From positions 1-56,754 of the forward strand of contig CALUOV010000005.1 in assembly GCA_944322275.1 (NCBI GenBank): a stretch of 56,754 nt of DNA. The letters are read 5' to 3'. Source of the DNA: an uncultured Bacteroides sp. (lineage in GTDB: Bacteria > Bacteroidota > Bacteroidia > Bacteroidales > Bacteroidaceae). Position 1 is the first letter of the stretch. Each line of letters starts with the position of its first letter. A model generated the notes under the pieces. It saw only the letters and a list, made by a program, of their open reading frames with translations. It was not told the DNA's origin and did no database searches. The translations under genes were made by a program, and so were the position numbers. This document shows, one piece after another, positions 27,492-34,637 of the stretch.

Positions 27492-27999
27492 CGTTTATCT
27501 CGTTATAGATTTGTTCAGTAAATTCTTTTGCGACGGGAAAGAAGAGGCCTGCCAAGGGTTCCATGCGGTAGTAGAGCGCGGATTCCTGCTTCTGTCCTTT
27601 GCTGAGCAGGTCGTTCTTTGTATCCACAGCCTCCAGTACGCATATCACGAGGCTGACCAGCAAGGCATGCACCACTCCGCCCAGCACTCCGCCCAGCAAG
27701 CGGTTAATCCACCCCAGGCAAACAGCATCCAAAGCCTTGGTCAGCACGCAAGCCACCCCCCAAAAGAGCAAGGGGACAATCACCCAGATAGCCAGGAAAG
27801 CCAGCAGCTGAGCTACGGTCATGTTGTCCGTCACACGGCTGAACACCTCGGCGGCGGCAGTGGCATACAAGGCCTTGGCTGCCAACAGTCCCACGACCAG
27901 CCCCAACAGTCCGGCCAGTTGTTTCAGCGCACCTTTGACCAGCCCCAGCAAGATGCCGATACCTATCAGAATGAGAATAATGATATCTATGATGGTCAT
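27472..27999 (-). CDS. CvpA family inner membrane protein
   Basis: ATG 27999 gives 175 residues starting [19 protein letters not shown]; an upstream extension would lie before the -7 element. Four hydrophobic helices are visible (residues about 4-20, 25-45, 65-85, 105-125), as in CvpA/colicin V production proteins. The family is linked to envelope stress resistance and colicin V export; the mechanism is unknown. A cytoplasmic tail with [13 protein letters not shown] polar residues follows. It overlaps sufB by 20 bases and lies upstream of it, so the two are co-expressed. Confidence 0.85.
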
Positions 28000-28020
28000 G
28001 CGTTCTTCTCTTTTTCGGTG

Positions 28021-28028
28021 CAAAGATA
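28021..28028 (-). promoter_or_regulatory. -7 element upstream of cvpA-sufB
   Basis: TATCTTTG on the minus strand, 21 bases before the CvpA ATG. No clear -33 TTTG is found at the usual distance. Confidence 0.4.
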
Positions 28029-28167
28029 TATTCTTTTGCCTAATAATCCGTCTTTTCCTACCGACTTTCCCACACAAATCTGTTTTTCCCACGCCAATGC
28101 ATTGACAAGGCTCCGCCTTTGTCTGGCGAAGAGATGCCTTCCGCGAAGCAAAGCAACGGCCTCTTTT

Positions 28168-28584
28168 TTATACCCCCCGGAAGGTGACAAACGTACCATC
28201 CAGCAAACAGGAGAAGAGGTCGAAATCAATGTAGACATGGTCCATGTAGAGCACGACTCCTCCCGGATAATTCAACGCGATAGAATTTTGCAGGCTATTG
28301 CCCCAATGCCAATAGAATTCGTAATAATCCTCCCACACCTCACCATAATAATTGCATACCAGCGATTCATACCCTCTCCCGTCAGGATAGAAAAAAATCT
28401 GATGATCGACAAGTGTCCCGTCATCCCATGAATAATATCCTTGCCACAGATGGTCACACAGCTGCCACGTAGTGGCTCCGTTTCCCGGATAGCCATAATC
28501 ATCGTCCACGGTGCACCCGCCCAGCCCCATCCCTATGAGAATCAGGCAAAGAATAAAAGCTGTCTGTCGTCCGAAAGTTTTCAT
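28168..28584 (-). CDS. Small lipoprotein of unknown function
   Basis: The 138-residue product has a signal ending LIGMGLGGCTVDDDY (lipidated Cys). The mature part is rich in Tyr, Trp and Asp: WQGYYSWDDGTLVDHQIFF, VWEDYYEFYWHWGN, and ends DGTFVTFRGV. The pattern suggests a small beta-sheet domain like those of lipocalin-like Bacteroidetes lipoproteins, but I do not recognise the family. It stands alone between cvpA (opposite side) and the divergent small membrane protein gene. Confidence 0.72.
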   Translation of the reverse strand: MKTFGRQTAFILCLILIGMGLGGCTVDDDYGYPGNGATTWQLCDHLWQGYYSWDDGTLVDHQIFFYPDGRGYESLVCNYYGEVWEDYYEFYWHWGNSLQNSIALNYPGGVVLYMDHVYIDFDLFSCLLDGTFVTFRGV

Positions 28585-28697
28585 AATCGTATCATAAATG
28601 CTACAAAACTATAAAAAATATCCCGATTTCGCTTGTTTTCTTCCCAAATTATCATTTCCTTTGCTCGATGTTAAACCTTTAAAAGTGTAATAATAGT

Positions 28698-28832
28698 ATG
28701 GGAAAGAAAAACAAAAAACAGATACGTGAAGAAAAAGAAGAGCAACAAGGCAAAAAGGTGATGATAACCATGGGCATAATAGCCATTGTATTGGTGGTGT
28801 TGATGTTCATTGCCTATTCTCATTGGGGGTAA
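28698..28832 (+). CDS. 44-residue single-pass membrane protein
   Basis: The small frame begins MGKKNKKQIREEKEEQQGKK and has one strongly hydrophobic helix (MGIIAIVLVVLMFIAYS) before the stop. A highly charged N-terminus, then one helix, gives an N-in topology. It is 15 bases upstream of the CYTH gene and co-directional, so probably in one operon. Similar tiny membrane proteins are found in Bacteroidetes genomes; no function is known. Confidence 0.65.
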   Translation: MGKKNKKQIREEKEEQQGKKVMITMGIIAIVLVVLMFIAYSHWG

Positions 28833-28847
28833 TCCGTAAAGAAGACT

Positions 28848-29324
28848 ATGCCACGAGAGATTGAACGTAAATTTCTGGTAAAAGGCGAATATAAATCACA
28901 GGCATACGCACACAGCCGCATCGTGCAAGGCTACATCTGTAGCGCGCGAGGCCGGACTGTGCGGGTACGTATCCGCGACAAGCGGGGCTATCTGACAATC
29001 AAAGGAGCATCGAACGCCATCGGTATGAGCCGTTATGAGTGGGAGAAGGAGATACCTCTGGCCGAAGCAGAAGAACTGATGAAATTATGTGAGCCGGGTG
29101 TGATAGACAAGACGCGCTATCTGGTGCGCAGTGGCAAGCACGTGTTTGAGGTGGATGAGTTTTATGGCGAGAATGAAGGCTTGACCATGGCCGAAGTAGA
29201 ATTGGCCTCGGAGGATGAGCCGTTTGTAAAGCCCGATTTCATCGGACAAGAGGTAACCGGTGATGTGCGGTATTACAACTCGCAATTGATGAAGCACCCT
29301 TTCAAGGAATGGGGAAGCCTATAA
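28848..29324 (+). CDS. CYTH-domain protein (triphosphate tunnel metalloenzyme)
   Basis: The 158-residue product starts with the EIERKFLV (ExExK) motif that defines the CYTH/TTM fold. The barrel strands carry paired basic and acidic residues: RTVRVRIRDKRGYLTIKG, RYEWEKEIP, VFEVDEFYGENEGLTMAEVEL. Members hydrolyse short inorganic polyphosphates or nucleoside triphosphates; small bacterial ones are usually tripolyphosphatases. No CHAD domain is fused. It is 16 bases before the DUF4010 gene. Confidence 0.92.
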   Translation: MPREIERKFLVKGEYKSQAYAHSRIVQGYICSARGRTVRVRIRDKRGYLTIKGASNAIGMSRYEWEKEIPLAEAEELMKLCEPGVIDKTRYLVRSGKHVFEVDEFYGENEGLTMAEVELASEDEPFVKPDFIGQEVTGDVRYYNSQLMKHPFKEWGSL

Positions 29325-29340
29325 TTAAATATAAGCTGTA

Positions 29341-30633
29341 ATGGATAAATTGTACCCATACGTGCCGGATGAATTGGTCACCTTTTTGTTGGTGACTTTA
29401 TTCTCTTTGCTTATCGGTCTCTCGCAAAGACGTATCAGCCTGAAGCGTGAAGGCGAGACGACCCTGTTCGGTACCGACCGTACATTTACCTTTATCGGCA
29501 TTTTGGGCTATTTGCTTTACATTCTTGAGCCAGAAGGCTACCGGCTCTTCATGGGGGGCGGAGCGATATTGGGCTTATTACTTGCACTGAATTACTACGT
29601 CAAGCAGATGAAATATCACGTATTTGGCGTGACGACTATTGTCATAGCGCTTATCACGTATTGCCTAGCTCCTATCGTGGCCACTCAGCCATCCTGGTTT
29701 TACATCATGGTCGTAGTGACAGTGTTACTCTTCACCGAGCTGAAGCACACCTTTACCGAGCTGGCTCAGCGAATGAAGAATGACGAAATGATAACACTGG
29801 CTAAATTCCTTGCCATCAGCGGCATCATCCTCCCTATGTTACCTCAGAAGAATATGATTCCCGGTATCAACTTGACTCCGCATGCGGTATGGTTGGCTAC
29901 GGTGGTTGTATCCGGCATTTCCTACTTATCCTATTTATTACGGCGCTATGTATTCCGCCAGTCAGGCATTTTGATGTCCGGCATCATAGGTGGGCTTTAC
30001 AGCAGCACGGCCACGATAGCCGTATTAGCCCGTAAAAGCCGCGGAGTCTCTGCGGATGAAGCGCCTGAATATGTAGCCGCCATGTTAATGGCTGTCAGCA
30101 TGATGTTTCTGCGTTTCCTCATCCTGATAGGCATTTTCAATATGGAAACATTGGCCGTCATCTATCCCTATTTGCTTACGATGGCGCTAACTGCCGGCAG
30201 TGTGGCTTGGTATATCCATTGGCGTCGTCCGGTGAGTGTAGAAGGGAAGTTGGAAGAAGAGGAAGACACCAGTAACCCTTTGGAGTTTAAAGTGGCCTTA
30301 ATATTCGCCATGTTGTTCGTGGTGTTTACCGTAGTAACACACTATACACTTGTTTATACAGGGACAGAAGGCTTGACAGTCCTGTCATTCGTCTCAGGTG
30401 TCAGTGACATTACCCCCTTTATTCTTAATCTACTGCAAGGCACGGGTGGAATTGCCACATTGGTCATTACGGCATGTAGTTTACAGGCCATGCTCAGTAA
30501 TATACTAGTTAATTTAGGCTATGGCTTGTTTTTTGCCGGGCGGAAAAGTCCTCTGCATCCTTGGCTTTTACGCGGTTTTGGCATTGTGCTTGTGGCAAAC
30601 ACCGTATTGCTTATCTTATTCTATCTGCTTTAA
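29341..30633 (+). CDS. MgtC/SapB-DUF4010 membrane protein
   Basis: The 430-residue product has about a dozen hydrophobic segments. The N-terminal part has the MgtC-like LLIGLSQRRIS and TFTFIGILGYLLY, followed by DUF4010 blocks: ISGIILPMLPQ, GIIGGLYSSTATIAVLAR and DITPFILNLLQG. It is a polytopic inner membrane protein, probably a transporter or sensor; the substrate is unknown. It runs with the CYTH gene. A short hairpin, 30654-30674, follows. Confidence 0.88.
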   Translation: MDKLYPYVPDELVTFLLVTLFSLLIGLSQRRISLKREGETTLFGTDRTFTFIGILGYLLYILEPEGYRLFMGGGAILGLLLALNYYVKQMKYHVFGVTTIVIALITYCLAPIVATQPSWFYIMVVVTVLLFTELKHTFTELAQRMKNDEMITLAKFLAISGIILPMLPQKNMIPGINLTPHAVWLATVVVSGISYLSYLLRRYVFRQSGILMSGIIGGLYSSTATIAVLARKSRGVSADEAPEYVAAMLMAVSMMFLRFLILIGIFNMETLAVIYPYLLTMALTAGSVAWYIHWRRPVSVEGKLEEEEDTSNPLEFKVALIFAMLFVVFTVVTHYTLVYTGTEGLTVLSFVSGVSDITPFILNLLQGTGGIATLVITACSLQAMLSNILVNLGYGLFFAGRKSPLHPWLLRGFGIVLVANTVLLILFYLL

Positions 30634-30653
30634 ACTTGTCTATAATCTTTTTT

Positions 30654-30674
30654 AACTCCGAGAAATTCGGAGTT
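30654..30674. other. Perfect inverted repeat before a TonB receptor promoter
   Basis: AACTCCGA (30654-30661) and TCGGAGTT (30667-30674), five-base loop, 8-bp stem. No T-run follows on the plus strand. It occupies the -33 region of the promoter whose -7 TACTTTTG is 30689-30696, so an operator is as likely as a transcript end. Confidence 0.5.
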
Positions 30675-30688
30675 ATATTGAAAACCTA

Positions 30689-30696
30689 TACTTTTG
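30689..30696 (+). promoter_or_regulatory. -7 element of the TonB receptor gene at 30780
   Basis: TACTTTTG matches TAnnTTTG. There is no TTTG 20 bases upstream; that place holds the inverted repeat, which hints at regulated use. Confidence 0.45.
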
Positions 30697-30779
30697 CCAT
30701 TCGCAAGTGATTGACCCATATATTTCACTTCAATCGGTGTAAAAACTAAGAATAGACAACTTAAAATCAAGAAAAAACA

Positions 30780-33308
30780 ATGAATCGGAATGTAATAGCG
30801 CTGTTAGGGATGTTATTGCTGTCTGGGCTGGCAATGGCACAAAACGCCGCTTCGACTTTTCGCATAAAGGGAGTTTTGCTCGACTCGTTAACACAAATAG
30901 GTGAACCTTACGCTACCATTCGCGTAGCCCGTAAAGCCAATCCGGACAAACCAGTAAAGATGATGGTCTCGGATTTACAAGGTCGTTTTCAAGAGGAAGT
31001 CAAAGGCCGGGGAGATTTTGTACTAGTCATCACTTCAGTGGGACGCAACACAATCACGAAAGACTTCAATGTGAAACCTGGTGACAAGCTGATGGATTTT
31101 GGCACACTTTATATGACGGATGCCGCCAATGAGTTGGGCATGGTGGAAGTGGTGGCACAAAAGCCATTGGTGAAAGCAGATATTGACAAGATAGAATATA
31201 GCGTGAAGGATGACCCGGACTCGGAAACCAACACCGTGTTGGAAATGTTGCGCAAGGTGCCCCTAGTGACCGTGGATGGCGAGGATAACATCAAAGTGAA
31301 CGGTAGCAGCTCATTCAAAGTCTACGTCAATGGGAAACCGAACAACATGATGAGCAATAATCCGACGGAAGTCCTCAAAAGTATGCCCGCCAATACCATC
31401 AAGCATATTGAAGTCATTACCAACCCTGGCCCCAAATATGACGCCGAAGGTGTAGGTGGTATCCTGAATATCGTCACCGAAGGAGGAGGCTTCGAAGGCT
31501 ATACCGTAACATTGAGTGGCAATGTAAGCAATACCGGAGCTGGTGGAGGTCTGTTCGGAACTGTACAAAAAGGGAAATTCACCTTAAGCGCCCGTTACAA
31601 TTACAATTACAATAATAGCCCACGAAGTTATTCAGGGGGTACACAACGGGCGACGGACGCCACTGCGGATATAGCGAATATAGACTACGAAGGAAGCAAT
31701 AAAGGTGATGGAAATTTCCAGTCAGGCAGTTTGGAAGCCAGCTATGAAATTGATACCCTGAATTTAATATCCGCCTCTTTCGGCTTATGGGGCGGAGGCA
31801 ATGACAGCCGAGGAGAAACAAATTATGTAGGAACTTCACCATTGAACGGCGAAATGTTGTATCACTATACAACGAATAGTCGTAGCCATTCATCGTGGTA
31901 TTCCATCGATGGCAGCATTGACTATCAGCACATATCACCCACGGTGAAGGGCCGCATGTTGACACTCTCCTACAAAGTCAATACTCGTCCGCAAACATCG
32001 GATGCTGACACTGAATATAATGTAGAAGAAGGTTATAACACCGATTGGGCTGATTATTTGCACCGGTTGGAAGATCAACAAAACAATGGAGAACAAAATA
32101 CGACCGAACATACCTTTCAGGCAGATTATACGACACCTATCGGCAAGATACATACGATAGAAGCTGGAGTGAAATACATTCTCCGTAACAACTCTTCCGA
32201 CAATGACCGTTATTTAAGGAGCGCAGCTGAAGCTACAGATTATGTGTTTGACGAGGAGCACAGTTCGCATTATCGGCATCAAAATGATATTATTGCTGCA
32301 TACTTAGGATATGGTTTGACATGGAAAAAGCTCTCCGGCCGTCTGGGTATGCGCTATGAGCACACTATAGAGGACGTGAAATACCTTTTAGGCCGTGGAG
32401 ATGATTTTCGCAAGAATTATGACGATGTGGTGCCTTCAGCCTCCATCGGTTGGAAATTGACAGACTTATCCAACTTGCGCTTAGGCTATAACATGCGTAT
32501 TTACCGACCGGGCATCTGGTATCTGAATCCTTATTTGGACGATAGCAATCCATCCAATCTTAGTCAAGGAAATTCCGAGTTGGAGAGTGAGCACAGCCAC
32601 GCTTTCTCATTGAGCTATAGCAACTTCACGCCGAAGTTTAACCTCAACCTCTCAGCCCGCTATTCCTTCACCAACAATAGCATCCAATCCGTTACGAGCC
32701 TGATGTCCGAGGATGACATCGCCGACTTGGCGGAAGACAAGAAGACTGGGAAAGACGTGCTCTACACCACCTATCAGAATATCGGCAAGAGCCGTGACTT
32801 CAATCTGAGCGCCTATGTCAATTGGAATGCCACTAAAGACACCCGTATTTACACCAATTTATTTGGCGGTTATACCAAACTGAAAGGGGCGGGAGATTTG
32901 GAAAACGATGGCTGGAATTTCTTCGGATATGGAGGAGCCCAGCAAACGTTCAAATACGGTTGGCGCTTGAGCCTGAACGTATTTGGTCAGACGCCATGGA
33001 TTATGTTGCAAGGTAAAGGGAGCAGTTTCTTTGGCTATAGCATTAATCTCAACAAGTCATTTATGGAGCGCCGTTTGTCCTTGTCAGCCTTCGCCAGTAA
33101 CTTCTTCAAGAAGTATAACACGTTCACATCCCATATCGAAGGAACCGGATTTGTCAACGACACATGGAACAAGTATCCACAAATGCGTTTCGGATTAAGC
33201 ATCAGCTATCGTTTTGGAGAGCTGAAAGCCAGTGTGAAGAAGGCTGCCCGAACCATCAGCAATGATGATGTAAAGTCGGGAGGGGGTAATAATAATGCGG
33301 TAGAATAG
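30780..33308 (+). CDS. TonB-dependent-receptor-like outer membrane protein
   Basis: The 842-residue product has a signal peptide (MNRNVIALLGMLLLSGLAMA), a carboxypeptidase-regulatory-like domain (IKGVLLDSLTQIGEPYATIRV, residues about 28-115), a plug domain (DPDSETNTVLEMLRKVPLV to GVGGILNIVT, residues about 140-235) and a long OMP_b-brl_3 barrel ending in alternating aromatic strands. The C-terminus has an unusual Gly/Asn tail (DDVKSGGGNNNAVE) after the barrel. No SusD partner is adjacent, so it is not a classic SusCD pair. The ligand is unknown. The methyltransferase gene follows after 9 bases. Confidence 0.9.
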   Translation: MNRNVIALLGMLLLSGLAMAQNAASTFRIKGVLLDSLTQIGEPYATIRVARKANPDKPVKMMVSDLQGRFQEEVKGRGDFVLVITSVGRNTITKDFNVKPGDKLMDFGTLYMTDAANELGMVEVVAQKPLVKADIDKIEYSVKDDPDSETNTVLEMLRKVPLVTVDGEDNIKVNGSSSFKVYVNGKPNNMMSNNPTEVLKSMPANTIKHIEVITNPGPKYDAEGVGGILNIVTEGGGFEGYTVTLSGNVSNTGAGGGLFGTVQKGKFTLSARYNYNYNNSPRSYSGGTQRATDATADIANIDYEGSNKGDGNFQSGSLEASYEIDTLNLISASFGLWGGGNDSRGETNYVGTSPLNGEMLYHYTTNSRSHSSWYSIDGSIDYQHISPTVKGRMLTLSYKVNTRPQTSDADTEYNVEEGYNTDWADYLHRLEDQQNNGEQNTTEHTFQADYTTPIGKIHTIEAGVKYILRNNSSDNDRYLRSAAEATDYVFDEEHSSHYRHQNDIIAAYLGYGLTWKKLSGRLGMRYEHTIEDVKYLLGRGDDFRKNYDDVVPSASIGWKLTDLSNLRLGYNMRIYRPGIWYLNPYLDDSNPSNLSQGNSELESEHSHAFSLSYSNFTPKFNLNLSARYSFTNNSIQSVTSLMSEDDIADLAEDKKTGKDVLYTTYQNIGKSRDFNLSAYVNWNATKDTRIYTNLFGGYTKLKGAGDLENDGWNFFGYGGAQQTFKYGWRLSLNVFGQTPWIMLQGKGSSFFGYSINLNKSFMERRLSLSAFASNFFKKYNTFTSHIEGTGFVNDTWNKYPQMRFGLSISYRFGELKASVKKAARTISNDDVKSGGGNNNAVE

Positions 33309-33317
33309 AGATTAAGC

Positions 33318-34523
33318 ATGCAAGCCATTTCCGAAGAAACACGCCACTTTATCAACGAGCATCGCACGGATGATGTGCGTATGTTGGCTCTGCAAGCCGC
33401 CAAATACCCTGAAGTGGACATGTCCCTTGCTCTCATACAGATAAGCGGATGGCAAACCTTGAAAGACAAAGTCCCCACATGGGCTGCGTGTGAGAAAATA
33501 CTTTATCCTCAACATCTTTCTTTGGAACAATGCTCATCAGAAACAACGGCACAATACAAAACAGGGGTCGTGTCACATACAGAGGGAGAACGAGAAACGT
33601 TAACCGATTTGACCGGAGGATTTGGGGTGGATTGTGCTTTCCTTTCTTCTGCCTTCCATCGGGCAATTTATGTGGAAAGGCAACAGACGCTGTGTGAAGT
33701 GGCCCGACATAACTTCTCGGCATTAGCTTTATCATCTATTGAAGTGTGCCATGCGAACAGTGTAGAGTATCTTAAACAAATGCCTTCCGTCGACTGGATA
33801 TTCATCGACCCTGCCCGGCGCGATGGAAGCGGTGGGAAAGTCATTGCCATTTCCGATTGTGAGCCGGACGTTTCCGCTCTCGAAGAACTGCTGTTGGCAA
33901 AATCCCGACAAGTGCTGGTCAAACTTTCGCCCATGCTCGACCTTGTCCAAGCTTTGCATGACCTGCACCATGTGTCTGAAGCCCACATTGTAGCCGTAGC
34001 GAACGAATGCAAGGAACTGCTTTTGGTACTAAACAAAGACTGCGACATACAACCGGAAGACGTACCTGTCCATTGCGTCAACCTCGGCACAGACCAGCCG
34101 CCTTTGACTTTCACCCGCCAGGCCGAACGAGAGGCCCAATGCTCCTATGCCGATGCTCCCGGCACTTATCTCTATGAACCCAATGCCGCCATTTTGAAGG
34201 CCGGAGCTTTCCGCACGCTTGCTTATATATATAATATGGTGAAACTTCATCCAAATAGTCATCTCTATACGTCCGACGCCTGGATAGCTGACTTTCCCGG
34301 GCGTGCCTTCCGCATCGAAGGCTGGTGCGGCTTCGGCAAAAAGGAAATAAAGGATTTGTTGGCTGACGTGAAGCAAGCCAACCTGACCGTACGCAATTTC
34401 CCTGCCACCGTCCATGACCTGCGCAAGCGCCTGAAACTGGCCGAAGGAGGTACAACCTACCTGTTTGCTACGACAATAGGGCAACAAAAGATGCTTATCC
34501 GATGCCGTAAGTGTACAGACTGA
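33318..34523 (+). CDS. SAM-dependent methyltransferase with THUMP-like C-terminal domain
   Basis: The 401-residue product has a class I methyltransferase core: TDLTGGFGVDCAFLSSAF in the SAM-binding loop, AIYVERQQTLCEVARHN, and the catalytic-like VDWIFIDPARRDGSGGK. The C-terminal 70 residues (FPGRAFRIEGWCGFGKKEIK, NLTVRNFPATVHDLRKRLKL) match the THUMP-like domain found in Bacteroidetes enzymes. It probably methylates RNA; the target is not known. It lies 9 bases downstream of the TonB receptor gene but is likely unrelated in function. Confidence 0.85.
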   Translation: MQAISEETRHFINEHRTDDVRMLALQAAKYPEVDMSLALIQISGWQTLKDKVPTWAACEKILYPQHLSLEQCSSETTAQYKTGVVSHTEGERETLTDLTGGFGVDCAFLSSAFHRAIYVERQQTLCEVARHNFSALALSSIEVCHANSVEYLKQMPSVDWIFIDPARRDGSGGKVIAISDCEPDVSALEELLLAKSRQVLVKLSPMLDLVQALHDLHHVSEAHIVAVANECKELLLVLNKDCDIQPEDVPVHCVNLGTDQPPLTFTRQAEREAQCSYADAPGTYLYEPNAAILKAGAFRTLAYIYNMVKLHPNSHLYTSDAWIADFPGRAFRIEGWCGFGKKEIKDLLADVKQANLTVRNFPATVHDLRKRLKLAEGGTTYLFATTIGQQKMLIRCRKCTD

Positions 34524-34556
34524 CAGCCACGTAACAAGATTGCAACACATTTGTTG

Positions 34557-34586
34557 CGTGTTCTTCAAAATCCCGTAAAGAACACG
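34557..34586. other. Inverted repeat at the -33 region of the large TonB receptor
   Basis: CGTGTTCTT (34557-34565) and AAGAACACG (34578-34586) form a 9-bp stem around a 12-base loop. A second small repeat GCAACA/TGTTGC (34542-34557) touches it. It lies just upstream of the -7 TACTTTTG (34601-34608), a good position for a regulator. Confidence 0.5.
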
Positions 34587-34600
34587 TAACCGCATACCTA

Positions 34601-34608
34601 TACTTTTG
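34601..34608 (+). promoter_or_regulatory. -7 element of the TonB receptor gene at 34638
   Basis: TACTTTTG, 29 bases before the ATG. The normal -33 TTTG is missing; the inverted repeat described at 34557-34586 is there instead. Confidence 0.45.
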
Positions 34609-34637
34609 CGCCATCAAATTAACAGATTTAAATAGGT

